64,000 nucleotides of DNA from Nymphaea colorata (GCF_008831285.2 NC_045144.1:22089716-22153715); one strand, 5' to 3'. Shown: positions 22,203 to 37,668, counted from the first letter of the stretch. Notes: generated from the sequence alone by a model not told the origin. Program-made: numbers and translations.

Positions 22203-23770
22203 AAGGCTGGGCATGGTACCATGCTTGACTTGCCTGAAAAATCGGCACCGGGCCTGGCCCGGGTTGGTTTGACTAGGTTTAAGTTGGCCCGATAAGTCAT
22301 TTACATTTAAGGCAAACAACAGAATACTGCTCAACCTTTAAGGCTAAACAAACAACCCCTCAACCAGGTTGAGTCAACCATATGAATAAAAAATAGAAGT
22401 TGTGGAAGCACAAAGTAGAGGACGACTCAGCCATCTTATTTCTTCTCCGTCTCCCATTCCATTTCTTTCTATCCTCTTTGTTCCCTCACAAAAACGACCC
22501 TCACAAAAACGAATATCAATGAAGTATCCTTTAAAAACTACTTATCGGGCTGGACAGACCAGATAAAAATGTCAAATATGAAGTCCGTATTGGGCCAGCC
22601 CGAGGCCCAACCGGTTTCTAAACGGACCGGGCCTGGCCCATGAAATATCGAGCCTCAAGCTTCTGTTTATGCCCGAGGCCCGGGCCGGCCCGATTAATAA
22701 CGGGCCGGACAGGCTGAGCTTGGCTTTTGGGTGGGCCGGGCCTGGCTTTTTGGATCGGGTTTGTTTCTCAAGCTTATTTGTCGACTTAGTAATCACATTT
22801 CTGGATTAATTCAATCTTTCATTCGAAAGGTGGAAGCTCCAAATGAGCATAAAGCATGACTCCATAGGCATAGGCATAGGCAAGCCCAAAAGTTTACATT
22901 TAAATTTTTTACACATTTTAAGGGCATGATTATGTTTAAAACAAAATTTAAGAATAATGTAAATGCTTTCCTCTTCAAGTGAACCAAGTTCATGAAACCC
23001 TAACGAAAATCTCTAGAGAAGGGACTTTGCAGCCTCCACCTCTGGAAACAAAGAAAGCATAAAGCAACAATGTTGTCAACTGTTCAACAGATTTCTACCT
23101 CGTTTGGTTCAACTTTTTACATAAGAACAGAAAAGAAAAAAACATTCCTGTTTCATCAGTAACTAAAATCCTGTTTCCCGTCGATGTCTGGTCATCTTTT
23201 ACATTTCTACGAGAAAAACGAAAACTCGACATTATGGTTCCAAACAGACCCACCCAAAAGCAGTTTTCCAAGTGGTCTCAGTTCCCAATCATGCAGAGGC
23301 AGATCGAAGTTAGGCAAAGATTGAAGGACAATGTCATATTAAAGCAGAGAACCAGAAAACACTGGAAGTTGTTTCCCAGCAACCGAGAAAAAAAAAACCA
23401 GAAAATGGGCGAGGTCACGGCCTTCGACAGTGATGGCTCTGCAGTGACGGCCGATGGGCGATGGAGAGGACGAGCCGATGGGTGACGCCGCGACGGGGAG
23501 AACCGGAGGTGGCGTGTTCTCTGTTGGGAACAATGAAGCCAAACAGAGGCGAGGTCACGGCCATAGGGAACGGAGGAGGAGGAGGAGAATGAAACTGAAA
23601 GAGTTGCCATGGACATTCAACCGAACCCTAACATAATTTTTATTTTTTTTAAAAAAAGTTACCGGGCTTGCCGTCGACAATTACAGGATCAAACCGCCCG
23701 GGCCCAAAGGCCAGGTACCGGGTACTCAGGGGCGGCCCGGCTCGGTGCGGAGGGTTAATTTTCATAGGTG
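22203..23770. mobile_element. Possible hAT-like element remnant(s), GGCCCGG-rich
   Basis: Motifs such as GGCTGGGCATGGTACC (22205), GGGCCTGGCCCGGG (22250), CCCGAGGCCCGGGCCGGCCC (22672) and CAGGGGCGGCCCGGC (23727) cluster here in both orientations. Runs of GGCC/CCGG near both ends, and a CAGGGGCGG end, are seen in many plant hAT-derived elements. Between them is AT-rich sequence and a GC-rich island (23410-23600). No transposase frame or target duplication was identified. It could be one element or several overlapping ones. Confidence 0.3.
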
Positions 23771-25354
23771 AAAAAAAAGAGGAAAAACCCAAATCTCTTT
23801 GCCTAAAATAAATGCAAAGAAGCAATTCTTTTTTTTCTTGAAAAAAGGATGGGAGAGATCAAATCTTTCCTCTCGATGCCGCCGTTGTTGTTTTGTAAGA
23901 AGAAACGCCAGCTTATGTGGTCATCAATTTACCTCCACTTTGTCAACGCTTTCCTCCCCCCTCACTCCTTCAGCCGGCTCTTTGAGGATTTTGGTGAGAA
24001 AGGTGAGCGTCAGTATATTCACTTTTAAAGGTTGAGAAACCGTTGAATATAAGTTTACCTTTTCCCCCTTACTTCACTCCATTTTATATTTGAGGATCTC
24101 AGAGTCTTCAAATTCAGCACAAAGACTAAGACCCTCAGACTCAACAGGAACATAATTCACAAATTAAACTTGGAATGAAACCCTCATCTTTTATAACTCC
24201 AATGGCAGGATCAACGCGGTACCATCAAGCAAACAATGATTCATTTCATGAGAACTCAAATGGCATAACAAGTAAACTCACACAATCGCAGGGGCAGTGG
24301 TTGTTCCACCTCGTCATGTGATGTTTCGAAATACCAACATCGGATCTCTGGTGAAATTAGATCACGTAGACTGGAGAAAGGTGCTCTAAGAAAAAAGAGC
24401 AAAACCTTTCCATCGTCTCAGAAACCAACCAAAGGATAGAGAGAAGAGTAAAAATGAATTCTTTTCCCTTCTCTATTGCTACTAACCAGAGAAGGGCGAG
24501 GGAGAAAGATATCATGCTTGCACGCTCTCTCTTTCTCTCTGCTCAAATGCAAGTGTTTCCTAAACGTCAATTTTACACTAAATATGTCTCGATGCTGGTT
24601 TGATTATATCAGTTCAAATCCAATTAAGTTAATGATGGTGGATCACTATAGATTTAATTTAAATTCAACTTTTTTTTCTTAATTTTGACATCACCAAAAT
24701 CGCCCTACACTTGATGTCCTCTCTTTCAATTTTTGAACTCCACATATAATAGCCTGATACTTCTCCTTATCACACCACAAGACTCTTCTCCTAAGGCACT
24801 TAACTTGCCAGTTGTGACATCGTCTCAATAATCAGCATTGCCTTGAATTCCACTCAAGACGCCAGTTTAGGATCTTACCAGGTGGGTGTCCTCTTCAATG
24901 TAATATATGAGTTACTTGGGGATTTACTGTCAATGACGTACTAAATTCAAAATGGCAAATTGGCTAGGGCTGATCACTAGCCGAGTCAAGCCCAGCTCGA
25001 GTCAAACTCATGCATGTTTTTCATTTATTATATCTGTAAATACCAGAGTCCAGACAATAAAATGCTATAATGAGCGTGCAAAACTTCTGTTACATTGCAT
25101 GGGTTCATGCCTACCGCCTTTTGTGTTGTCAATGGATGATTGGCTAGAGCTCTACTGTAAGGAAGAGGTGAACATGACCTCGGGTATATGAGTCCAAACG
25201 AAGGGCGGGAAAGGGGTTTCCGATTTTGGGCGGCACGAGTTTGCTATCCATCCAGGTTTCAACACTTGTTCCTGCAGTTCAATGCGTGTCGCGGTTTTCT
25301 AGTTGAGACGAGCAAGTTCTTAAATTTCAAAAATCCTTCTACTATTGACGGGTT
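23771..25354. other. Gene-free stretch
   Basis: AT-rich sequence with scattered short open frames, none recognisable. I see no LTR, TIR or tRNA in it. Confidence 0.4.
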
Positions 25355-25359
25355 TTAAC

Positions 25360-25555
25360 ATGCATGGGAACCACGTGGGTAGAGCTTCGTTTTTGAGAAA
25401 AGGGTTGACCTGCATGGTTGCAGGTCGATCCCCAATCACAGCTTGCACTTGTCTTGAGTGCAGGCCCGACTTGACAGCCTTGCGCAGAACACCTAAAAGA
25501 GGCCATGTGCCATCATACAAATACAGGGTTACGGGTGAGAGAGGGAGATCAAGTT
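25360..25555 (+). mobile_element. Candidate tRNA-derived SINE
   Basis: An A-box/D-arm-like stretch (CCACGTGGGTAGAGC, about 25371-25385) is followed about 50 bases later by a B-box-like stretch (AGGTCGATCCCC, about 25422-25433). This is the internal Pol III promoter spacing of tRNA-derived SINEs. A unique body of about 110 bases follows. A clear terminal T or A tail and target duplication are not obvious, so both ends are approximate. The match to the tRNA consensus is imperfect. Confidence 0.35.
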
Positions 25556-27039
25556 AAGCTGAGTTTATTTACAATTGCACCGAGTCGAGACAACTCTAAC
25601 TCGGTTCGTTTATGAACTTAAACTTAATTTTAAGCTAGAGTTTTACTCGTTTAGCAAATGTGCTGGCTCAAACTCGAGCCCAACTTTAATAAGTTATTTA
25701 ACAATATTAATAACTTAAAGCAAAACCTACAACTGTGCGCTACCGCTACCTACTTAATGCATTGAGCCTTATTCAAGTATTAACTTCTTTCCTTTTTGCG
25801 TTCACTAGGACATGAAATTGAAGACTTACTAGTTTAAGCCGGTATCGCCCACCATTTGACCTCAACGCAGAAAGCATAATTGTTTTCTACCAATAACTAA
25901 GCCAATGTCAAGCATACTAATATCAACTAGTTGACTTAGTTTTTGTGAGCATGGTTAAACCACTTCTTTTCGTTTAATTAATATCCAAATTGAGCTCAAG
26001 ACAACTGCTGATCCATTGAAGATCGAGAAGCAGTAGACTTCCTCTATGGTTGAGGAGGCATGACCCGTAACCCCTTATCCTCTGAAACTGTGACCAAGAA
26101 AATTCCAGCTTGGAATGTGAGGGGGGTGGTTTGAAACTAGGTGTCTTATCTGTTATTTATTTCATATAAGACAGACCTCATGTGCTATCTCTATTTGGTA
26201 CCATATTGCTTTGGTTTATTCATTTTAATGTGTTCCAACAACAAATTAACAATTTGGCTTGGTTTGTTAATCATGATGAGTATGTGACTCACAGGAGAAT
26301 TTTTTATGCTTGGAATCCTCAATTTTTGTAGTGCTGGCATTTCAACGTCTTGCTTTTGGCAGTCTGTATGGTCTTGAAAGATGATTGGATGCCCTCAAGT
26401 TTGCATGTCTTAGTGTATATATGAGAAATAATCAGTCCCTTACATGGATTTGATAAATTCGTGGGAGATTGTTAAGATATACATCTACTTTGTATCAATA
26501 TCATTGGTGACTTAAACTCCAAGAAAAGTTGTTTACAAGTAAAAATTTTATCAAATCTTACATATAAATAGTATAAATGAAATAAAATTCCTCTCCTTGC
26601 TTCTGTTCCTTGTGCGGGTCCTATTGGTATGAAGTTTGACCATTTTTTACGCATTTATCAGAAGTAATCAAACCAAAGACCAAACTAAAATATTTCATTT
26701 ATTAAGTATAAATGTCGTCTAAAACCTAAGAAAACAAACATATCCTAAATTTTGAAATCATACATGTTTTAAAATCTAAATAGATCTCAAAAATGAACTC
26801 ATGAACAACAAGAAATTAATCTGAAGTCTGCTCATGTTCGGATCATCATAGATTAATGTAAATCAATGATCCTACTTCTAAAATGATGCATGCAAAACTA
26901 GGTCATGTAGACCTACGTCTGGCTCTATTAGGACTGAGGTGTAGGACATGGAGCTAGATAAGGAAAATAGGATCTGAATCCAATTCTTGTAATAGAAAAT
27001 GAAATAAAGATGCAAAATATCATATCATGTTAGGAAAAT
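25556..27039. other. Gene-free AT-rich spacer
   Basis: No exon, LTR, TIR or long repeat is recognisable on either strand. Confidence 0.4.
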
Positions 27040-27450
27040 GCAAGATCCGAAATACAAGATTTGAAATCATGATTCAATATCCATGATCCAAGATTCGAGA
27101 TCCAAAATCTGAGATACAAAATCCCTAACTTAATGCTTCAGAGCCAAAATCTAATATCCAAAATCTAAAATCCAAACCAAGGATCCACGATGATCCAAAC
27201 CAAGGATCCAAAATCCCTAACTTAATGCTTCAGATCCAAAATCTAATATCCAAAATCTAAAATCCAAGATCCAAAATCTAAAATCCAAACCAAGGATCCA
27301 CGATGATCCAAACCAAGGATCCAAAATCTAAAATCCAAACCAAAGATCTAATATGAGATTTGTGATGCAAAATCCACGATCCCCATGTTTAAAATCCAAT
27401 ATCCAAAATCCAATACCCAATATCTAAAATGCAAGGTCCATAATCAAAGA
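27040..27450. repeat. Degenerate minisatellite based on ATCCAAAATCTAA
   Basis: Variants of a 7-13 base motif (ATCCAAAATC, ATCTAAAATC, ATCCAAGATC, AACCAAGGATCC) fill about 400 bases. A higher-order unit of about 100 bases, starting CCCTAACTTAATGCTTCAGA and ending near CCAAACCAAGGATCCACGATG, is present twice (about 27123 and 27211). Confidence 0.8.
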
Positions 27451-28800
27451 TTGGACTCAAACCCATAACCTATCATTGTGATTCTTGAAATCTAAATCGA
27501 GACTCATTGTTTAAGATCAACTCAGGACTGAACAAAACAAGATCTAAGTAGATAAGCGTAGGCCGGTCAAAAGGATTGGGTTCACCTAAGCTGGGTTTGA
27601 ACCTACCTAAGGACATCTTGATTGGAACATATGAATTATGTTTTATTCAGCCTGCACGATTCTTGATATGATCTTTATTCATTTTATGTGGATGTTTAAA
27701 AAGTTCACTAGATCTAGGCTATGGGATTGGGTTCACATATGGTGGGTGGCTAAGTCTTAGAGAATTAAACTAAGATTGGACTCCACGCCCACATGACATA
27801 GGGTTTTTGAAATTGTTTTAAAGAAATTGATTTTGAAAACATTTTAAAAAACTATGATTTGGAAATAGTTATTACGTGAAGACCAAACATTTTAAAAACT
27901 CTCCTATCACCTCACTTGGGAAGTCGTCCACCACCAGATGAGTGTCTACTGCACGACACAAACATCTATGCAAATATCAGTTCTTTCTTTGTTTCTCACA
28001 ATATACGGTAGCCTCTGCTCTGCTCCTTCCCCCCAAACACACCATCTACACAATGAACTTGTGCAACCTGAAAGATCGCCACAGTTTTGGCCTTATTGTT
28101 GTCATTGCCCACATCGGCATCATGGACTGCTCTTCACTACCCAACTAGCATTAAAAATCAAACTCATAAGATCCTTCGTATTTTTTAGCTAAACCCTTTC
28201 TCTCCTCTATCTCACTCGAGTTTCCTCCTCGTTCCTAATTCCTAATCTTTCAAATGTTATTTAGAAGGTAAATAGCACTTTATTAGGTAGCATGTGTGAG
28301 CCATTCTTTTGATATATTGGTGTACTAGCATTGGCTTAGTAGTAGCTCGATAATATATGGTCATGGTGATGTTTTTCACAGACATGATATAATTACTATT
28401 TGCCCTCCTGAATTATTGTTCCATTGGAAAGTCAACTATCATCTCTATTGATCCTACCTATGGTTCGTTGTACACTCGCTCTCAAAGACTTATTAAGGGT
28501 GAAGTAGATATATAACATTCATATTGACCAAATAGGATAGAACTTTGCATTTGTTTGATACTCTATTAGATTGTTCCAATACATATGAAGCAAAAAGTAG
28601 TCCCTTTAAAGAATTTTATTTCTTAGTCACTCAAAGAATTTTCCTTCCTCTCCTAGAACTTTCGTAGCTAGATTGCTATCTCGACTAGTAGAAATGCCAT
28701 AATTCTTAGGACACGTAAGGTGAATGTTGACAATTACTACATTTTTAATAGAATGGCACCAAAACAATGCACCATGGTGCTAACATCAAAAGCCCATATG
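27451..28800. other. Gene-free AT-rich spacer
   Basis: Short frames near 27940-28190 do not resemble known proteins. No repeat boundary is visible until the foldback element begins. Confidence 0.4.
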
Positions 28801-31775
28801 AGAATAGGGATGTTCTTTGTTTGGGACTTGGACTTGGATCAGATATCCAGCCAAATTTCTTTAAATAAATTGGATAGGGACAAAAAATATTGATATTCGA
28901 ATAAGGAATCAGATGAGTTTCAGATTTAGAAAAGGGCATCCGATCAAATTTGGATTTGGATTTGGTATTGAATAAATATCCAATCAGATAATAAATACCC
29001 GATCAAATATAAATATAAAAAAGAATATCTGAATTTAGTTTTTATATATGAATCAAAATTTAAATGTCCAAGTCCAAATTTATATATCTGAATGAGGATT
29101 TGAATATTCAAATCCAAAACCACTAGCAAAAATCATAATTTAATACCCAATTCATGATTTTCAATCATAAACCAGTTGTTTTCCAGTCCAAGCTTAGACA
29201 GTTCAGGACCGGTCAAGGTGAGAATAAAATGCCAGCCTTCTGTTCTTATAGAAGCATTCTCACCTACTGTCACCCAGCTTTCTGATGCAAGATTAAATTA
29301 TCATAACTTGGAAAAGTAACAATCACCAGCCGGGTCAATCTTCTTGTTGATCTCTTAGGGAGTTCATTCTTATTAGACACAACGTTGTGGTGTGTGTTGC
29401 TCCAACATTGAAGCAGTCGAACTCCAAAGAGAGAGGGAGTACCAGCCCTCAGTTTGTCTTTCTTTTGATCAGCAAGCTCTTATTCCCAATGCACGACTCT
29501 CTCTGAATGATCAGAGGTATCGCCGGTCTGAGATATTGGACCATTTCTCGCAGGTCGCATGAAATCTGTGCTCTCCTCCTTATCCTTCTTGTCGATCTGC
29601 TTGTGCATTGTACTTGTGCATTTTCTTCTATCATTACCACGTATCCTCCAAATCATATATTCGATTCCCTAGAGTATTTATAGAAATCAGTATGAATGAC
29701 CCAATTCATATCATAGCACTACTGTTTTAGAATATTTCAATTTTTTTTAAATGTTAGATCAAAATAATAATACGAATGGAAACAATTTTTCAATACCAAT
29801 CTGAATTGAGATCTATTTAATAGAATATAAATAAAATGGAGATCAGAATAGTAATCAGATTTAGATTCAGTATGTTGCTACATAACAGAATTTGAGAGTA
29901 AAATCCAACATGGGTCGGATGTGATTACATGCAACAACTAGGTGTCATATCAAGTAGATTTACACTTGGTTAAAAAATTCAACACTAGGAAGAACTTAGA
30001 CAATAGAATGATAGAGTAAAAATATAATTTGGTCTTCGGGCCATCAATTAGACATTTTTCACACTCTCGTTCTACCATTTAACTAAAAAATTGCAATCTT
30101 GAAGTTTGAATTTCAACCATTTTTCTCCTGATGAGCTGAAATTCAACTTTTTTCAAACGTAAATATTTTCAGTTCAACCCCCTTGTGGAGAGTACCAACA
30201 TAAAGGTCTTGACCAAGTACTAATTGAAACCTTATCAGTTTACACGTTATTCTCATACAATTTGGTGGTCAAAATTCAACTAAAGCTTTCCAATTGATGT
30301 ACAAGCATATTTGATACTATAAAAATGGTGTTCCAAAGTGTTGTGTTCCACAAAAGGCTATATTCCATGGGACATTGAGTTCCAAAGTACGTGGGGCCTG
30401 CAAGGCATTTTGAACATCATACTAAGGAACATGGGGAGCCCTCTACACAAACAGTAGGGACAGGCCTTGCCTTTCTTTCCTAATCCTGTAACACGAATAG
30501 GATAATAGGTTTTTTCCATTCTGCATTTCCTGAGGTTCCCGCAACATGCTGATGCATTCAATATTCTTACTTTGTGATAATTTATTAAATAAGAAGAAAT
30601 AACATTATTCATGTTTTGTTATATAATTCCGAGTTATTGATGCCCTTTAGGCCTTCACAATAAATTGGAGACCGGTGGACAGTAGGGAAGAGGAGGGCAT
30701 TGCCTTGTCACCTTGGCAAGTGAGGCTCAGACTAGGGAAACCACAAGCGAGTCAGATGCAAAGTAAAGGGAAAGGGATAATTGAGGGAATGCCATTGTAG
30801 GACTTCAGGGCATAGGCCATGCATTGTGGGTTGTCTACTGCTATGTAGAACGAGAAGAAATAGATCGACAAGAAGGAGAAGGAGACATATTTCAACTGAC
30901 TTCAAGAAATGGTTCAATATTTGCCAGAGGTATCTCGTTCAAAGAGATAAAGAAAGATAGAGCTGTGTATTGAGAAGGAGAGCTCTCTCCTCAAAAGAAA
31001 GCTAAGGCCTCACCCACCATATGGCTGTGTCCAACAAGAAAGACTTCCCTAAGAGACAACCAGAAGATTAAACCAGCCAGTGATTGTGGACACTTATGCC
31101 TTTATGGATGCCTTCCCTTCTACTAAGTTTCATGAATTTTTGTATACGCAAGAACAAGTTGCTCATGACTTTTTGGAATCCTTTCCCTCTACCTATTTTT
31201 TTGATCTCTATAAACACAACAACAAGGACCTTTGTATGACCACTCTCTTTTTTGTGTTACTTTTCTAGGTTATGATAATTTAGTCCTGTGTCGAAAAGGT
31301 GGGTGGGAGCTGGTGAGAGAAGACATCTATAAAAACACAACATCTTGCATAAGAGAAATCAGTCTCACTTGGACCGGCCATGAACTTTGGCTAAGCCTGG
31401 ACTGACATGGACCAAAAAACAAAAAACACAATCAGTTCATGGATTGGGTATTCAAATTTTGATTCAGTTTCAATATCTCCTTAACAAAATACAAAAAACA
31501 CAATCAGTTCATGAACAATGGCATGATGTTTCAATATTTAAATTCGGAGTTAGATATTTGAATTCAGATTTTGATATGTAGATTCAGTTTCAAATATCTC
31601 CTTGTGATTTATGTTTATCCGACCGGATTTTTAATATAAAAGTCAGATATGAATCAAATTAAAATGTCAAATTCAGATATGTTATAATTTTCTTTTATCT
31701 GCATTCAATTCTGAATTAGAATATATCAATATCTGAAAAAAGTGGATATGGTATACCCACCTAAGAACAATAATT
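28801..31775. mobile_element. Foldback-type element with long inverted arms
   Basis: The left arm (about 28801-29602) and right arm (about 30861-31775) are diverged reverse complements. Paired landmarks include TATGATAATTTA with TGACCGGTCCTGAACTGTCTA, CAATCTTCTTGTTGATCTCTTAGGG and CTTCTTGTCGATCT, each found inverted in the other arm. The outer ends read GGGATGTTCTTTG and, inverted, ATTGTTCTTAGGTG, reminiscent of GGGGTGTTCA hAT-type ends. The right arm has an extra segment of about 150 bases (31095-31255). The central 1.26 kb has no transposase. Transcription across it could give a long hairpin RNA. Ends are approximate and no target duplication was read. Confidence 0.6.
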
Positions 31776-33345
<1,570 letters not shown>

Positions 33346-34691
33346 CGTTAGAGAAGGATATACAATAAAATTAGAACTGAGAAGAAAAACTCTTAAATTT
33401 GATCTTGGCAAGATTTATATTGTGATTGAAGATGGGCAGAATGAAAAAGTAAAAAGGCCATGACCTTACTCAAATTTATAATTTCATGTTAATGTTTATT
33501 ATATACAATGGTTTGCGTATTTGAACTTGGTAATTCTTGGGGTTTTCAAGAAGGGAATGTAATTAGGTCATGGTCCGTCGGAGTTGAACTCCTCAGCTCT
33601 TTCCTATTGGTCTAATATAACATGGTACATGTTTGTGACGAGTTTGCCCTCTTTATCACTTTTTGTTCCACTATCACCTGATACATTAACTGTGAGCATG
33701 ATGTTCTTGTGTAATCCAAGAAACAAGACAACCGTAGGTACGCCTTTCCTCCATTCCTTTTCCTTTTCTTCTTCTGTTAATCACAGAAAGGTTCTTTCTT
33801 TTCCTCCTCATCCTTGTAGCATCTTCTTCTTCTTGTTTGCTTGGCAACATTGAACAAGGAGACTTTTTGTCTTTTCGTGTGTGGAACCCGATAGTGATAT
33901 TTCTTAAATACTTTGCACCATATTGCTTATAATTGAAGTTTGTGTTTGGCGACATTTTATGAAATTGTGCTCCTCACCATGTAAAGAATATGGCATTTGG
34001 TAAAGTTGCTTGAATCAATCTCCCATTGTCTCATGTTATATTGAAATGGAAGGCCAATTGTTGTTTCTTTTACAGTTCGGTAGGGTCAATTAACAGTATT
34101 TCCCATTACATTGCTGGAATTTTAATCTTCAATGTTCTATGACACTTGAAAATTTGTTTGAATATTCTTTAGCTCTCATGCTACAAACTAAGTAACGTAC
34201 TGGCTTTCTTTGTGTAATGGGTAATAACACTCCATTTGGAGCACATTTGTTTTGAGTGGCAGGTCTTATGGCTGGTGTGTTACTTGCAAAAGCAAAAAAT
34301 GATGCAAAATGCCAATGAGTTGTGAGAATCAAGCAAAAGGAGGTCTAATGGCTACACTTATAGAATACCTTCTCATAGGCATCCTAGTAGTAGGTTTATC
34401 TCATCTTGGTAGGAGTTCTGGATATATCCAGGGATCGTATGCTAGGGCTTGTAAAGTTGTTGGAAAGGATTTTTGAAGAAAAGAGGCGAGTTCTATAGCT
34501 CTTTCTATTAGTGGTAGATTAGGCTGATGACCCACTGAAGAAAACAACCCTCAGGGAAATGCTCAACACTACTGAGCTCACATAGCAATTGATGTTATAA
34601 TATTTTGTCATTGTTTTATGCTCATCGGAACTCACTGTAAAATTTTGCCTCCTTGTTTATTTTTCATACCAATTCATGTTATTGTGGGTGC
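33346..34691. other. Gene-free spacer
   Basis: There are no recognisable exons. This is host or older repeat sequence into which the large LTR element inserted at 34692-34696. Confidence 0.4.
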
Positions 34692-34696
34692 ATAAG
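34692..34696. repeat. Target site duplication, outer element, left
   Basis: ATAAG directly precedes the left LTR and is repeated exactly after the right LTR at 60391-60395. Confidence 0.8.
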
Positions 34697-37668
34697 TGTT
34701 CGCATCGCCAAAAATATTTTGGTTTCTGAAGTGCCTCAGAAAAATGAAGTTTTATTTTAAATGATAGAGAAAGGGACTTGTGCGTCGGCACGATGATTGA
34801 CCGTTCCTGACACATTTATCGGAGGTAATCAATCTGATGACTATGCTTATTCTTGATGCATTTCTTTTTTGCTTAAACATCTTTTTCATTCTAAATGCGG
34901 TGTGGTGTTTAAGAAAATATTGAAAACTTACTATTTCAAATTTTTGAGAAAGTTTTTGAAGTCACTTGTTTTGATTTGAGTAAAATCTTGAATTAGAAGA
35001 TCTTTACAAACATTATCTAGAAACCCATGAAAATCACTTTTGAAGTGATTTATTGTTCCCTTGTAAAGTTAAGTATGTTTGAGACTTTACTCTAATTCAG
35101 TTGCTACCAACCTAGAGGTCCATCTCATCTTGTTTAAGTTCTTTTAAAGAGGTATTTGTGATCAATCATGATTTTAAATTAAAGTGGATGTATGAATGCA
35201 TTGGTTATACATGATTAGAAACAAATCATTCATCCCTACCACAACATTCATCTAAAGGCATTCCTACCATCACATACATCTAAGCTTTGCATTTTTATTT
35301 AAATAATTGCTATAAACATTTTTTTTTGAAAAGAGAATAAAGTTGTAGACCATCAAACATAATTCCAACATTGAGTTATTACTTGAATTTTGCTTTTGAT
35401 GAAGTTGACAAATAAAAAGATCTTGGGAGAAAAATATTCAGAAGAGTGGCAAAGAAGAAAGACTTGAATACAAGAGGAATATGAGAGACAAAGAGATTTT
35501 GAAAATCACAAAACAAAGGATTTATAAGAGAGATGCACATGCATGTACATACTAATGTATATACATATATATGTATATATATACATATAGATACATATAT
35601 GAAAACTTACAAAGAGAAAGGTTAAATCAAATAGAGAGGGAGAAAAAGATTTTAGAAAGTGAGAGATTTTAAAATGGAATACATGTACACATATTTATAT
35701 ATACGTGTATGAGAGTTTGTAAAAGAATATATTAAATCATAAAGAGAGAAAGACAAAGAAAGATAATCATGTATATATATATATGTGTGTGTGTGTGTGT
35801 CTTCATGTGTGTGTGTCTTCATGAGAATTGAAATCAATACGTAACTTTGAAATATCCAACTTCAATTTTTCTATGTGGGCTGGAGATGAACTTAGGCTCA
35901 TGCAAGAGCCTATGCTAAGTCTTCTACACCTCAATAAAGAGTGTATTTGCTTTTTAAAAATGTTTCGAAAAACATGATTCTAAATATTTTATGCATAAAC
36001 ACAAAATCATATTTGTTTTGTTTTGTTACAAGAGAACATATTTCTTCCATCATTGGGTATGGAAGAAAATCAAACAACGTAATGAAGTACTCATTTGGGG
36101 GTTTTTAATCGGGTGATTAACAAAAAAACTAAACGTGATAATGACTTGAAAATGCATTTTAACATATACATATTCGTGAAGAGTTTTTATGGGTTGGATA
36201 AGTCTCAATCTCAAAAATCAACATAAGAATGAAAAAATCCCAACCCCAACACTCATTCTCACCATGCATTTGCTCATAAATTAAGGAAAATTAATACATC
36301 ATGCATAAGCATCATTTCAAACATAAGCCATGAGTAAATCAATAGAACAAGTATATTTTTTAGAAATAAATAAAGAAATGAAATTTATTTCGCCCCGCTC
36401 ATACTCATGGTACACTCAAGAGTAGTCTCAACTCTGAATATGAAGTTCTTAGAGATTTTTTGCACGGCCATGGGGAGGTAGTAAGGGAAAACGAAAAATG
36501 AAAATGAAATAAGGATTACAAACCTATAATATCTCCTCATGCCCTCTTGAAGAGTTGGAACTTGAAGAAGAAGAAGAAAATAAGAGTAAATCCTCATGTG
36601 AAGAAACACTAGAAGTTCTCCAAGGGGTTAGCCCATGCCCATGCCCAAGAGAGAGGATTGTGGAGGTATTTATAAAGAGTTTTGAAGCCAAAACTCAAAA
36701 TTTGAATGTTTTTTTATTTTAACAAGATTTTCAAGCAAATTTTAAATATTTTTGAATAATTTTATTTTTTTTCTAAAAATAGGCTTTGACTAAATGAGAT
36801 TAGCCATTATCTCTGCAAACACCCCTTTGAGGTGTGGACAAGACTAATGCCCACCCAGCAATGCCAAAACCACCCCCCAAGTGGTGGCTTTTCATCAAAA
36901 TGGGACCTGCGCATGCCGTTGTCGAGCGTTGCAGCGCGAGCACGCGAGACGTGTTGTGCCAGTGCCAGCGCGACGCTCGGTGCTGTTGTGTCGATTCTTC
37001 ATAGGGGTGGGGGGCGAAACACCCCCTTATTGTCTCATTTAGTTCAATCAGGGGTGGATTTCACCTCCCTAGCCTCCTGGGGGTCATTTGAAGAATAAAA
37101 ATAATAAAAAGAACATGAAAATCATATTTTAAATATATATTTAAAAGGGATAAAAATGGTTTTTATTGCAAATGGAGCCGACTCTGTTTTGAATGATTCT
37201 TGGCTAGTTTTAGATCTGGATTGGGTTCAATTAGTTGCTGACACGTTCTACTAAGTGGTTTAAAAAAAACACATTTTGGTGCGGGGACGAGATATAAAAT
37301 GAAAGGAAGGTTTGTGCGTGCGGGCATGGTGCTTGATAGTATCAAATTTTATCGTTTTGATCTCGTATTTTGGTTTTTTAGCTTGAAATGCTCAATTCGG
37401 ATTTAGACTTGGGTTTTAGATCTATTTTGGATCTGGGAGATGGATTTTGAATTTGAATCTCATGTCTAAAGTTGGGTTTTGAATTTGAATTTTATGTTTG
37501 GTGTTAGACAAGGGTTTAGAGATTTGTTTTGGATCGAATAGTTGCGAATTTATTTTAGGTATAGGATTGGGCTTAGGATCTAAAATTTAAACCCAAATAA
37601 CTGAAAATTTTGTTTGGGTAAAAATAAAATACAGTCTTTTTTTTTTGAAAAATTTGGGGTGATAAAAG
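34697..37668 (-). repeat. Outer element 3' LTR (left)
   Basis: The LTR aligns throughout with 57447-60390. On the minus strand it starts TTTTATCACCCCAAATTT (the other copy starts TGTTATCACCCC, so the terminal TG is mutated here) and ends GGCGATGCGAACA. It contains TATATA/TGTGTG-rich variable tracts (35540-35820) and a GC-rich block (36890-37080) also present in the other copy. Confidence 0.85.

Noticed and set aside
25360-25440. A functional tRNA gene
   Set aside because: The boxes are present but the acceptor stem and anticodon arm do not pair convincingly.
27040-27450. CRISPR array
   Set aside because: Degenerate short tandem motifs without regular unique spacers, in a plant nuclear context.
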